DNA of 47,608 bases, from NCBI GenBank assembly GCA_945879015.1, contig CAMCUO010000018.1:1-47608 (forward strand), read 5' to 3'. Of this stretch, positions 23,986 through 32,740 are shown piece after piece. Position numbers and translations under genes: made by a program. Under the pieces are notes generated by a model, which was given only the letters and a program-made list of their open reading frames with translations, ran no database searches and had not been told where the DNA came from. The DNA is from Chitinophaga pinensis (GTDB taxonomy: Bacteria > Bacteroidota > Bacteroidia > 2-12-FULL-35-15). Numbering within the stretch: the first letter of the stretch is position 1; every line of letters starts with the position of its first letter.

Positions 23986-25887
23986 ATGAGTGATGCAATA
24001 AAACATGAATGTGGAATAGCAATGATTCGATTGCTTAAACCGCTGGATTATTACATCAAAAAGTATGGAACTCCACTATACGGAGTGAATAAATTGTACT
24101 TACTTATGGAGAAGCAGCACAATAGAGGACAAGATGGAGCAGGAGTTGCAAATATTAAATTTGATGTTATTCCCGGAACAAAATATATCAGCAGAACAAG
24201 AGCAGTTGGCAGTAGCGCAATAAAAGAAATCTTTGGAAAAATAAATTCTAGATTCGAAGAAATCAACAAAAAAAATCCTGAAAAATTAAAAGATGCAACA
24301 TGGCTAAAGAAAAATTTGCCTTATACAGGAGAATTATTTTTAGGTCATTTGCGTTACGGAACATTTGGTGGAAATAGCATTGAAAATTGCCACCCGTTTT
24401 TACGTCAGAATAATTGGATGACACGTAATTTAGTTGTTGCAGGAAATTTTAATCTTACTAATACGGATGAACTGTTCGATCAGTTGGTTGACCTTGGACA
24501 ACATCCAAAAGAAAAAGCCGACACTGTTACAGTGATGGAAAAAATCGGCCATTTTTTGGATGAAGAAAACGAACGCTTATTTAAAAAATACAAAAAAGAA
24601 GGACATTCAAATGCAGAAATTTCTTCTTTGATTGCAGAGAATTTAGATGTTCAAGCAATTTTAAAAGACGCAAGTAAAAAGTGGGATGGCGGTTATGCAA
24701 TGGCTGGATTATTCGGACATGGAGATGCATTTGTGCTTCGTGATCCTAGTGGAATTCGTCCTGTATTTTATTATTCCGACGATGAAGTTGTGGTAGTTAC
24801 TTCTGAGCGACCAGTTATTCAAACAGCATTTAATATTCCTATCGGAGAAGTAAAAGAATTATCACCAGGTAACGCACTCATAATAAAAAAAGATGGAACA
24901 TTTGGTGAGCAAGAAATTATAGAGCCATTAGAAAAGACTTCTTGTTCCTTCGAACGAATTTATTTTTCTCGCGGAAGCGATGCCGATATTTATCAAGAGC
25001 GTCAAAAATTAGGAAGTCAACTTTGTCCTTCTGTTTTGAAGTCTGTTGATTACGATTTAAAAAACACTGTGTTCTCATATATTCCAAATACGGCAGAAGT
25101 GGCATTTGGCGGCTTGATAGAAGGATTGCATCATTATGCAAATACAATTAAGCGACACAAAATTTTGCAAATGGGAGCAAGTGTTCGTGATCCTGAGTTG
25201 AGCGAAATTCTTTCTATTCTTCCACGCGTGCACAAAATAGCAATTAAAGATGCGAAGCTGAGAACCTTTATTACCAATGATTCACAGCGTGATGATATGG
25301 TTGCTCACGTTTACGATACAACTTATGGAGTTATAAAAGAAGGAGTAGATAATTTAGTAATTGTAGATGATTCTATTGTTCGTGGTACAACTTTAAAACA
25401 AAGTATTTTAAAAATATTAGATCGTTTAGGTCCTAAAAAAATTGTAGTAGTTTCGTCAGCACCACAAATTCGTTACCCTGATTGTTACGGAATTGACATG
25501 GCTAAGTTAGGCGACTTTATTGCTTTCCAAGCAGCAGTTCAATTGTTGAAAGATAATTTCAAAGAAAATTTATTGGACGAATTGTACGAAAAAGCAAAAG
25601 CACAAGAAGAGCTTCCCAAAGAAAAAATTGTGAATGTGGTGAAAGAAATTTATGAACCATTTACAGCAGAACAAATTTCTCAAAAAATAGCAGAATTACT
25701 TCGCCCAGAAAACATCAATGCAGAAGTGGATATTATTTATCAATCCATTGAAGGATTACATAACGCCATTCCGAACCACAAAGGCGATTGGTACTTTACA
25801 GGGAATTATCCCACAGCCGGAGGAAATAAGGTAGTAAATAAGTCTTTTATTAATTATATGGAAGGCAAAAATGTTCGCGCATATTAA
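23986..25887 (+). CDS. purF: Amidophosphoribosyltransferase, long Bacteroidota form
   Basis: PurF makes phosphoribosylamine from PRPP and glutamine, the first step of purine synthesis. The N-terminal Ntn glutaminase is seen in HECGIAMIR, where Cys9 would become the catalytic N terminus after removal of eight residues, and in QHNRGQDGAGVA and HLRYGTFG. The PRPP site is NLVIVDDSIVRGTTL near residue 458. At 633 residues it is over 100 longer than the usual enzyme, with inserts after the Cys and a C-terminal extension. I do not see the cysteine pattern of the Fe-S cluster found in the Bacillus enzyme; YPDCYGIDM keeps only one Cys. A second, shorter purF may exist elsewhere in the genome. Confidence 0.88.
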   Translation: MSDAIKHECGIAMIRLLKPLDYYIKKYGTPLYGVNKLYLLMEKQHNRGQDGAGVANIKFDVIPGTKYISRTRAVGSSAIKEIFGKINSRFEEINKKNPEKLKDATWLKKNLPYTGELFLGHLRYGTFGGNSIENCHPFLRQNNWMTRNLVVAGNFNLTNTDELFDQLVDLGQHPKEKADTVTVMEKIGHFLDEENERLFKKYKKEGHSNAEISSLIAENLDVQAILKDASKKWDGGYAMAGLFGHGDAFVLRDPSGIRPVFYYSDDEVVVVTSERPVIQTAFNIPIGEVKELSPGNALIIKKDGTFGEQEIIEPLEKTSCSFERIYFSRGSDADIYQERQKLGSQLCPSVLKSVDYDLKNTVFSYIPNTAEVAFGGLIEGLHHYANTIKRHKILQMGASVRDPELSEILSILPRVHKIAIKDAKLRTFITNDSQRDDMVAHVYDTTYGVIKEGVDNLVIVDDSIVRGTTLKQSILKILDRLGPKKIVVVSSAPQIRYPDCYGIDMAKLGDFIAFQAAVQLLKDNFKENLLDELYEKAKAQEELPKEKIVNVVKEIYEPFTAEQISQKIAELLRPENINAEVDIIYQSIEGLHNAIPNHKGDWYFTGNYPTAGGNKVVNKSFINYMEGKNVRAY

Positions 25888-25916
25888 TTATTTAAATACA
25901 GGTTTTACTAATATAT

Positions 25917-26759
25917 TTATTGAAACACTTCAATCGTTCTTCCATCAAAACTGCCAAATACCATGCTTGGATGAGAATCCAGATGATGAATGTTTCCTTT
26001 GTTATCAATCGCTATCGCTCCGCAAAATCCATCAATCACTTTTAATTCGGCAAAGGTTTTTTCAAATGCCTTCTCAATTGAAAATCCATCACTCACTCTT
26101 GTAACAATTTTTGTTGCCACCGAAGTACTCACAATATCTTCTCCAATTCCTGTACAACTTACTGCACAAAATTCTGTTGCATAATTCCCTGCTGTCGTAG
26201 CAGAATCGGATATTCTGCCTGGTACTTCAAATCCTTTTCCGCCTGTTGAGGTTGCTGCTGCTATGTTTCCGTTTGTATCCAAAGCAACGCAACCAACAGT
26301 TCCCATTGATTTGATTCCTGCTTTTGCTTCGTATTCTTTTCTGCGTTGTGGGATTTCTGGATTGAAAAAATCAAATTTATTTAAACGAGCAAAAACAGTT
26401 GCCCCTTCACCACCTAATACTCTATCTTGCGTATTAAATAATTTTTCAGCAACTCGAATTGGATTCTTTACATTTTCAATATTGATAACACCACTGAATT
26501 TTGTACTCTTACCATCCATCATAGAAGCACTCATTCTAATTTTGCCATCACTCTGAATTTGAGAACCAATACCAGCATTAAACAATTCATCGTCCTCCAA
26601 TTGCTCCACTGCATAAACAACTGTTTCCAAAGCGGTATGCGTTTTTAAATACTCGTAAGTATTAGTCAATACACGTTTCAAAGCATTCTGCTTAGCAATT
26701 TTTGTTTCCAAACTTTGTGAAGACTCACTGAAAAACCCTCCATGTATAATTAACTTCAT
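25917..26759 (-). CDS. iaaA: Isoaspartyl peptidase / L-asparaginase (Ntn hydrolase)
   Basis: This plant-type asparaginase cleaves beta-aspartyl dipeptides. The 280 residues contain the autocleavage site GIKSMGTVGCVALD, with Thr154 as the new N terminus and nucleophile, and the substrate-binding GRISDSATTAGNYA. The start IIHGGFF is a shortened form of the usual IHGGAG. It lies 149 bases from the cyanophycinase gene on the same strand. Cyanophycinase releases beta-Asp-Arg dipeptides, and isoaspartyl peptidases split these into Asp and Arg, so the location fits a role in cyanophycin breakdown. The slightly altered N terminus deserves note but does not touch the nucleophile. Confidence 0.92.
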   Translation of the reverse strand: MKLIIHGGFFSESSQSLETKIAKQNALKRVLTNTYEYLKTHTALETVVYAVEQLEDDELFNAGIGSQIQSDGKIRMSASMMDGKSTKFSGVINIENVKNPIRVAEKLFNTQDRVLGGEGATVFARLNKFDFFNPEIPQRRKEYEAKAGIKSMGTVGCVALDTNGNIAAATSTGGKGFEVPGRISDSATTAGNYATEFCAVSCTGIGEDIVSTSVATKIVTRVSDGFSIEKAFEKTFAELKVIDGFCGAIAIDNKGNIHHLDSHPSMVFGSFDGRTIEVFQ

Positions 26760-26777
26760 AATGTTACTCGTTTATTT

Positions 26778-26906
26778 TGCTCGCCTGTCGGCAGACAGGT
26801 TTCGCAGATTTCCGCAGATTTTTTCTTTTTTCTTTGTCTATTGTCTACTGTAAGATTGTCTACTTATTTTTTTCTTGCCTATTGCTAGCTGCAAAATTGC
26901 CAACTG
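26778..26906. repeat. Composite intergenic repeat between cyanophycinase and isoaspartyl peptidase
   Basis: Three repeat families are joined here. CCTGTC-GGCA-GACAGG (26784-26799) is a hairpin like the one inside sufE. TTCGCAGATTTCCGCAGA is related to the unit at 9217. TGTCTATTGTCTACTG and TTGCCTATTGC are related to the arms around the gene at 2412. They could end or weaken read-through from cphB into iaaA. Confidence 0.7.
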
Positions 26907-26908
26907 CC

Positions 26909-27781
26909 TTAGGCGTGTTGCCCAATATGAATAGTCATCTCATGGTTTTCCAAATCATAGTGGTCGTGCTGACTTATTACATGTACTACTAAATTTTTGA
27001 TTGAAACTGGAGTCCCCATTTCCACCTGAGTTAGGTTTGTGTCTTTAATATGTCGACCGTCAACTAAAATAATCAGTCCTGAACCAATTGCCTCCATTGA
27101 GTTTCCGTTGGTGATTAAAAAACCGGTATCTTCTCCTAAACCAATTCCCAAAGTTCTTGGATTACTAACAACCGCTTGAAATAATCTTCCAATTCTTCCT
27201 CTATGAACAAAGTGAGTATCGATAATAACATCATTTATTAAACCTAAGCCGCTAGTAATTTTTACTTCACCTTTCAATAATGCTTCACTACTAGACCCTT
27301 GATAAATCATACTATTTGATGCTGCTGCTGCACCGGCAGAAGTTCCTGCAAAAATAAATTCTTCGTTAATATATTTCTTTAAGATTAAATCATGAATGGG
27401 TGTTCCACCTAGAATGGATGTTAAGCGAAGTTGGTCTCCACCAGTAAATAAAACAACATCAGCCAAACGAATTCTCTCTACGTTTTCATCGGACAAGGCT
27501 TCTTCACGTTTTTCGATATGAAGCACGTGCACATTTTTTGCACCAAGATATTCCATAGCCTTTGCATATTCAGGTCCCACATCTTTAGGAACTTTTGATG
27601 CAGTAGTAATAATTTCTATGCGTGAATCTTCTTTCAGTTTTGATTCAATAATCAAACGTTTTAAAATTCCAGTTTCAAAAAAATTTAGATTCTTTTCTAC
27701 TTGTTTATCGAAATTTTTTTCTGTAAAACTTCCTTTATCTACAGCCCCCCCAATTAAGATTAATTTTCCTTTAGGATTCAT
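26909..27781 (-). CDS. cphB: Cyanophycinase
   Basis: Cyanophycinase is a serine peptidase (S51-like) that cuts the arginyl-aspartate polymer into beta-Asp-Arg dipeptides. The 290 residues match the family: LILIGGAVDKG at the start, LFTGGDQLRLTSIL near residue 111, and the nucleophile Ser148 in IFAGTSAGAAAASN. THFVHRGRIGRL and GLGEDTGFLI complete the active site region. It is divergent from the cyanophycin synthetase gene, with a 355-base gap between, and lies ahead of the isoaspartyl peptidase gene. There is no signal peptide, so it acts inside the cell. Confidence 0.95.
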   Translation of the reverse strand: MNPKGKLILIGGAVDKGSFTEKNFDKQVEKNLNFFETGILKRLIIESKLKEDSRIEIITTASKVPKDVGPEYAKAMEYLGAKNVHVLHIEKREEALSDENVERIRLADVVLFTGGDQLRLTSILGGTPIHDLILKKYINEEFIFAGTSAGAAAASNSMIYQGSSSEALLKGEVKITSGLGLINDVIIDTHFVHRGRIGRLFQAVVSNPRTLGIGLGEDTGFLITNGNSMEAIGSGLIILVDGRHIKDTNLTQVEMGTPVSIKNLVVHVISQHDHYDLENHEMTIHIGQHA

Positions 27782-27904
27782 AGATCAGTTTTTTTATGAT
27801 AAAAATGTTAAATGTGTCTTAGTTTTATATCATAAAAATAACTTTTAAACCAATATATTATTCGGAATAATCCTTTATTTATTAAAAGGTTATTGTGCAT
27901 TATT

Positions 27905-28012
27905 CAATGACGCCCTCTCCTTGAACAACGGCATCATCTCGTGGTCGCCATCTCTTGCCATACTTCTACTAAGCTCTGTGCAGGCTCGGGATCTCCCGAA
28001 TGTGCGTAGTAT
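27905..28012. repeat. GC-rich repeat island between cphB and cphA
   Basis: This stretch is much richer in G and C than its surroundings, with a perfect hairpin TCGGGA-TC-TCCCGA at 27986-27999. Read on the minus strand it gives an open frame with ACTELSRSMARDGD, but it has no family resemblance to a protein and looks like a repeat that happens to be open. The rest of the 27782-28136 gap is AT-rich and holds no clear promoter for either divergent gene. Confidence 0.55.
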
Positions 28013-28136
28013 CTTAATTAGGCAACCAATTAGATTTTCCTTTGATTTCAGAAAATTTCCTTTTATCTTACATCGATTTTTGCCCAAATGGAGCATGGAA
28101 TCTACTCAAAACAGATAATTAATACAGTTTTATTTT

Positions 28137-30755
28137 ATGAAAATACTTAGTGTACAAGCATTACGCGGACCGAATATTTGGAGTGTAAGAAGAAAAAAAT
28201 TGATTCAAATGCGACTGGATTTGGAAGACCTAGAAGCTCTGCCAACTAATAAAATCAAGGGATTTAAAGAACGGTTGGAAGCCATGTTTCCAACCATGAT
28301 CGAGCACCGTTGCTCAGAAGAAGTTAAGGGTGGATTCTTTCAACGTATTGAAAGAGGAACCTGGATGGGTCATGTAATTGAGCATATTGCACTCGAAACT
28401 CAATCGCTGGCTGGAATGGAAACGGGTTTTGGTAGGACTCGCGAGACAAAAACACCAGGAATTTATAATGTTGTATTTAGTTATGTGGAAGAAAAAGTAG
28501 GTCTTTTTGCTGCCGAATCGGCTGTAAATATTGCTCATGCACTAGTTAATGGTGAAACTTATGATTTGCAGGCCGACTTGAAAAAGATGCGAGAGATTCG
28601 TGAAGATGTGCGTCTTGGACCAAGTACTGGAAGTATTGTGGATGAAGCTGTAGCTCGTGATATTCCTTGGATTCGTTTGGGAACAAATTCTTTGGTTCAA
28701 TTGGGATATGGTGTAAATCAAATGCGTTTTCAAGCAACCATCACTTGTAAAACCAGCAACATTGCTGTGGACATTGCTTGTAATAAAGAACAAACCAAAC
28801 AAATGCTGGATGCAGCTTCTATTCCTGTTGCAAAAGGTGGAATTTGTGTGGATGAAGAAGATTTGGACCTTACCATCAAAAAGATTGGATACCCGATTGT
28901 TTTAAAACCATTAGATGGGAACCATGGGAAAGGAGTATCCATAAACGTAAATAAATGGGAAGATGCTGTTGACGGTTTAGCCTTCGCACAAAAATATTCG
29001 AGAAAAGTAATTGTAGAAAAATTTGTTACAGGTTTCGACTTCCGTATTCTCGTTATCGATAATAAAATTGTTGCTGCAGCACAACGTGTTCCCGCTAATG
29101 TTGTTGGTGATGGAAAACAAACTGTTCAACAACTCATTGATGAAACAAACAGAGATCCGAGAAGAGGTTACGGACACGAAAATGTATTGACCGAAATTAC
29201 AGTCGACAGGGATACAATGGATCTTTTGGAAAAGAAAAAGTATACATTGGAAACTGTTCCTCCTGATAAAGAAGTTGTTTATTTAAAATCGACAGCAAAT
29301 CTTAGTACTGGCGGAACATCTATTGATGTAACGGATATGATGCATCCGGAAAATATATTTTTGGCAGAAAGAATTTCACGTGTCATTGGATTAGATGTTT
29401 GCGGAATTGATATTATGGCAAAAAATTTAACACAATCATTAAAAGAAAATGGCGGTGTTATTTTAGAAGTAAATGCAGCACCGGGATTCAGAATGCACTT
29501 GGCTCCATCAGAAGGTTTGCCTCGTAACGTTGCAGCTCCTGTTATTGATATGCTTTATCCTTTGGGAAAACCTTCACGCATTCCAATTATTGCTGTGACA
29601 GGAACAAATGGAAAAACAACAACTACACGTTTGCTTGCACACATTGTGAAAAACAATGGATTCAAAGTTGGCTTCACAACATCGGATGGAATTTATGTGC
29701 AGAACCACATGCTCGAGAAAGGTGATACCACTGGTCCACAGAGCACCGAATTTATTTTAAAAGATCCTACTGTTGAGTTTGCTGTTTTGGAAGTTGCCCG
29801 CGGAGGAATACTTCGCTCCGGTTTAGGCTTTAGCAGATGTGACATTGGAATCATTACAAATATTCAAGAAGACCATTTGGGAATAAGTGACATTCACGAT
29901 TTGAAAGATTTGTCACGAGTAAAAGCAGTTGTTGTGAACAGTGTGAAAAAAGATGGATGGGCGGTATTGAATGCAGAAGATGTGAACTGTGTAGAAATTG
30001 CAAAAGATGTAGATTGTAAAGTAGCGTATTTTAGCATGAACGAACATTGTGATGTGATCGTGAATCACTGCCGTACAGGTGGAATCGCAGCCATCTACGA
30101 AAACGGCTATATCACCATTAAAAAAGGAGATTGGAAAATGCGTGTGGAAAAAGTAACTCATGTTCCATTGACTTTAAACGGAAAAGCAAAATTTATGATT
30201 GCAAATGTGCTTGCTGCTACTTTAGCAAGTTACTTGTGGGGATTCAAAACGGAAGACATTAAAACTTCTTTAGCGACATTCATTCCAAGTGCTGCACAAA
30301 CTCCTGGAAGAATGAATATTTTCAACTTCAAGAAATTTAAAGTGATGATTGATTTTGCTCATAATCCTTCTGGTTATTTAGGAATTGAAGATTTCTTGCA
30401 AAGTATTAACTCATCACATAAAGTTGGAATTATAGCAGGAGTTGGTGATAGAAGAGACAGTGATATTAAAGATTGTGCAGTAATTGCTGCAAGAATGTTT
30501 GATCACATTATTATCCGACAAGAAAAACATTTACGCGGAAGAACAGAAGAGGAAATTATCAATTTGATTATCGAAGGAATTAAATCTCTGGATAAAAAAG
30601 TGACCTACGAAATTATTCCGAAGGAAACAGATGCGATTAAACACGCTATCAATATTGCAAAAGAAGGAACATTCATTACAGCATTGAGTGATGTTATTAC
30701 AAATGCAATTGAGGTGGTGCAACAACATTTGGATACGGAAGTAGAGGAGGTGTAA
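28137..30755 (+). CDS. cphA: Cyanophycin synthetase
   Basis: CphA polymerises aspartate and arginine into cyanophycin, using ATP for both additions. The 872 residues have the normal three parts. The N-terminal domain comes first. An ATP-grasp domain spans about residues 215-470 (YPIVLKPLDGNHGKGVSI; VIVEKFVTGFDFRILVI). A Mur-ligase-like domain begins near 480 with the P-loop GTNGKTTTTR at 489-498 and includes DFAHNPSGYLGI late on. Length and domains agree with CphA1 and not with the reduced CphA2. The stop is immediately followed by the stop of a gene on the other strand. Confidence 0.97.
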   Translation: MKILSVQALRGPNIWSVRRKKLIQMRLDLEDLEALPTNKIKGFKERLEAMFPTMIEHRCSEEVKGGFFQRIERGTWMGHVIEHIALETQSLAGMETGFGRTRETKTPGIYNVVFSYVEEKVGLFAAESAVNIAHALVNGETYDLQADLKKMREIREDVRLGPSTGSIVDEAVARDIPWIRLGTNSLVQLGYGVNQMRFQATITCKTSNIAVDIACNKEQTKQMLDAASIPVAKGGICVDEEDLDLTIKKIGYPIVLKPLDGNHGKGVSINVNKWEDAVDGLAFAQKYSRKVIVEKFVTGFDFRILVIDNKIVAAAQRVPANVVGDGKQTVQQLIDETNRDPRRGYGHENVLTEITVDRDTMDLLEKKKYTLETVPPDKEVVYLKSTANLSTGGTSIDVTDMMHPENIFLAERISRVIGLDVCGIDIMAKNLTQSLKENGGVILEVNAAPGFRMHLAPSEGLPRNVAAPVIDMLYPLGKPSRIPIIAVTGTNGKTTTTRLLAHIVKNNGFKVGFTTSDGIYVQNHMLEKGDTTGPQSTEFILKDPTVEFAVLEVARGGILRSGLGFSRCDIGIITNIQEDHLGISDIHDLKDLSRVKAVVVNSVKKDGWAVLNAEDVNCVEIAKDVDCKVAYFSMNEHCDVIVNHCRTGGIAAIYENGYITIKKGDWKMRVEKVTHVPLTLNGKAKFMIANVLAATLASYLWGFKTEDIKTSLATFIPSAAQTPGRMNIFNFKKFKVMIDFAHNPSGYLGIEDFLQSINSSHKVGIIAGVGDRRDSDIKDCAVIAARMFDHIIIRQEKHLRGRTEEEIINLIIEGIKSLDKKVTYEIIPKETDAIKHAINIAKEGTFITALSDVITNAIEVVQQHLDTEVEEV

Positions 30756-31116
30756 TTATTGTTTAAATTTTACGAAATATTCTTTACCGTTATAAATTGT
30801 TTTAAGCCATAGTTCTTTTTCTTTAAGTCGTCTGCTTTCCCATGTGACATCTTCACCCCCGTATGGACTAACAAAAATGCCAATTCCATTTTCTTCTGGT
30901 TCAATTTGATACGTTCCATAAAACGAGCTACTTTTTAGATATCCAGTTGAATCAATCCCATAGACAATATATGACTCAACCTCCCAAGTTCCTACTAGCC
31001 TGTGTGTCCTTGTTCTCAGGCTTAACAAGGGTCCATCCGGATATTTCTTACAGCTTGACAAAAAAAGCAATCACAACAAAGGGGATTAATATTGATATTT
31101 TTATAATGGATTTCAT
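30756..31116 (-). pseudogene. Small lipoprotein gene with a one-base frameshift in the signal sequence
   Basis: An ATG at 31116 starts MKSIIKISILIPFVVIAFF, a good signal peptide, but the frame then runs into a stop. The continuing frame reads LFLSSCKKYPDGP and 90 more residues with LVGTWEVESY, a lipocalin-like lipoprotein start. A run of seven T (minus strand; 31060-31066) lies at the junction. With six T the two halves join as FVVIAFLSSCKKYPD, a perfect lipobox with Cys. So this is either a real frameshift, a slippage-prone tract, or a sequencing error. The body without the signal cannot be exported. Function is unknown. Confidence 0.7.
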
Positions 31117-31200
31117 TGGCTAATTTTCGACACTTATAGAATCTGCCATAGTTGTTTTTTATTTTTTTAATCTGAAAATCTGCGGCTAGAATAAGGCAAG

Positions 31201-31713
31201 CTACTCCTTCCCCTTCTTATACAAAGGAACCGTAGAACAAGGTTCGCCATACATAATACTTTTTGCCACAGGTCTTAGCATACTTGTAATCTGAACATAC
31301 GCTGCTTTTGGAACAGGTAAATCTCCGCAACCTTTTATAACGATACGCGCATCTTTATACTCATCAATTTTTATTTGATTTAAAATTTCAGAATAAAGAA
31401 TCGTTTCCAAAGTTTCTAAATTTCCAAACACTACTTTTTTTGCTACAGGCTCTAATTGAGTTGCCAATAACATATACGCCCAAGTTGGGACAATCGCATC
31501 TGCAGAACAAACCAACGCAACATATTTATCTTTGTATTTATTCCAGTCTTCATTTTTAATGAATTCTCTAAAATCTTTTTCACGTAAGATCAATTCTTGG
31601 AAAAGTAAATCTTTGATATCAAACAATACGCGTTCTCCCTGAGGATAAAAGGCCTCAAGGTCGATTGTTACTAGTCCGCTTTGTGAGACTTTATTTATGA
31701 TTTCGTTGTCCAT
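31201..31713 (-). CDS. DUF2480 family protein
   Basis: This 170-residue protein matches DUF2480, a family found in Bacteroidota with unknown function. Conserved stretches include GLVTIDLEAFYP near the start, CSADAIVPTWAYMLLA in the middle and GCGDLPVPKAAYVQIT near the end, with YGEPCSTVPLYKK as the tail. Cysteines at these positions are candidates for metal or Fe-S contact. It follows sufE and a DUF59 gene on the same strand, the usual place for the family, and a link to Fe-S cluster assembly is suggested by that location only. Confidence 0.88.
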   Translation of the reverse strand: MDNEIINKVSQSGLVTIDLEAFYPQGERVLFDIKDLLFQELILREKDFREFIKNEDWNKYKDKYVALVCSADAIVPTWAYMLLATQLEPVAKKVVFGNLETLETILYSEILNQIKIDEYKDARIVIKGCGDLPVPKAAYVQITSMLRPVAKSIMYGEPCSTVPLYKKGKE

Positions 31714-31718
31714 TTTTT

Positions 31719-31831
31719 GTCATTTCGAGCGAAGCCGAGAAATCATTTTATTTTCATTTATGCTTATCGTCCCTTGCCATTCGACTACGCTCAGGCTGAC
31801 GGGTTTAGCTTGTCACCCTGAGCGAAGCCGA
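31719..31831. repeat. Inverted GAGCG-AGTCGA repeats between DUF59 and DUF2480 genes
   Basis: Copies lie at 31719-31739 (TTTCGAGCGAAGCCGAGA), 31781-31800 (TCGACTACGCTCAGGCTGAC) and 31811-31831 (CACCCTGAGCGAAGCCGA). The last two face each other and can pair through CGCTCAGG and CCTGAGCG. Confidence 0.75.
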
Positions 31832-31835
31832 TTGG

Positions 31836-32165
31836 TTACATGAACCCCAATTCCAGCTGCGCCACTTCACTCATCATTTCTTTTTCCCAGGATGGCTCAA
31901 ACGTTAATTCAATTTTTGCTGAACGAATTCCTTCGATATCTCTCAATTTATCTTCTACTTCAGGAGGTAAGGTTTCTGCAACCGGACAACTCGGTGAAGT
32001 CAATGTCATTTTCACTATCAAATTATTTTCGTGGTCGATGTTGATTTCATAAATCAAACCAAGTTCCCAAATATCAACTGGAATCTCAGGATCGTAACAC
32101 GTTTTGATCGTATCGATTACGCGTTGCGTTAATTCAGTATTGTGTGTATTTATAATTGCAGGCAT
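31836..32165 (-). CDS. DUF59 / SufT-like Fe-S assembly factor
   Basis: This 109-residue protein belongs to the MIP18/PaaD-like family (DUF59), which helps mature Fe-S proteins. The family motif YDPEIPVDIWELGLIYEI is at residues 24-41, and TLTSPSCPVAETLP holds the conserved cysteine near residue 60. It lies between sufE and DUF2480, as in other Bacteroidota suf operons. A short inverted repeat separates it from sufE. Confidence 0.93.
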   Translation of the reverse strand: MPAIINTHNTELTQRVIDTIKTCYDPEIPVDIWELGLIYEINIDHENNLIVKMTLTSPSCPVAETLPPEVEDKLRDIEGIRSAKIELTFEPSWEKEMMSEVAQLELGFM

Positions 32166-32169
32166 TTTT

Positions 32170-32270
32170 CAGTTCAAAGTTTTAAGTTTAAAAGTCCAAA
32201 GTTGTCGGATCAAAATTCATTTTCTGCGGTTAGCAAACTTTGAACTTTGAACCTTCTAACTTTAAACTAG
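32170..32270. repeat. Inverted repeat of AGTCCAAAGTT type without a gene
   Basis: The left part has AGTTCAAAGTTTTAAG and AAGTCCAAAGTTG, the right part has CAAACTTTGAACTTTGAACC and CTAACTTTAAAC. They are inverted relatives of each other and of the copies that flank the gene at 32741. The right edge covers the last codons of sufE. Confidence 0.7.
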
Positions 32271-32705
32271 CTTATTTTTATAAGCCAAAGCATCCAGCTT
32301 CATTTGTTTTATCATGCTTAACAAACCATTGCTTCTGGTAGGTGAAAGATGTTTTGTCAATCCTATTTTTTCTATAAAATCTAATTTCGAATCAATAATT
32401 TCTTGTGGTGTATGATTTGATAAAACACGTATCATCAAAGCCACCATTCCTTTTGTGATGATTGCATCACTATCCGCTGTATAAAAAATCTTCCCCTGCC
32501 TGTCCGGCAGGCAGGCGTCTTTTAGTTCAGAGTGCATCCAAACTTGACTCTGGCAACCTTTAATTAATTTATCCTCCGTTTTATGTTTCTCCTCAATCAT
32601 CGGCATAGATTTTCCTAGGTCAATCAAATGCTCGTAGCGTTGCATCCAATCTTCGAACATCTCAAACTCTTCAATAATTTCTTGTTCTATTTCTTCTATC
32701 GTCAT
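32262..32705 (-). CDS. sufE: SufE-family sulfur acceptor with an in-frame palindrome insert
   Basis: SufE takes persulfide sulfur from SufS and passes it to the SufBCD scaffold. The acceptor Cys is in LIKGCQSQVWMH (near residue 51), followed by DSDAIITKGMVALMI, both standard. Between them ELKDACLPDRQGKIFY has seven residues (ACLPDRQ) that the family does not have; removing them gives ELKDGKIFY, the expected turn. They are encoded by the palindrome at 32495-32515, so a repeat has entered the gene in frame. The insert lies in a surface loop, so the protein may still work. The operon order is sufS-(broken gene)-sufE-DUF59-DUF2480. Confidence 0.93.
   Translation of the reverse strand: MTIEEIEQEIIEEFEMFEDWMQRYEHLIDLGKSMPMIEEKHKTEDKLIKGCQSQVWMHSELKDACLPDRQGKIFYTADSDAIITKGMVALMIRVLSNHTPQEIIDSKLDFIEKIGLTKHLSPTRSNGLLSMIKQMKLDALAYKNKLV
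32495..32515. repeat. 21-bp palindrome inside sufE
   Basis: CCTGCCTG (32495-32502) pairs with CAGGCAGG (32508-32515) across TCCGG. It is exactly 21 bases long, so the reading frame is kept. A related hairpin, CCTGTC-GGCA-GACAGG, is intergenic at 26784-26799. Confidence 0.8.
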
Positions 32706-32740
32706 AACAGTCCAAAGTTAAAAGTTAAAAAGTCCAAAGT

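Noticed and set aside
27950..28010. Possible tRNA in the GC-rich stretch
   Set aside because: No cloverleaf with a TTCRA T-loop and 7-bp acceptor stem can be drawn; only one short hairpin is clear.
27890..28096. Open frame on the minus strand between cphB and cphA
   Set aside because: It is open because of the GC-rich repeat; it has no family resemblance, no good start context, and lies in a regulatory gap.
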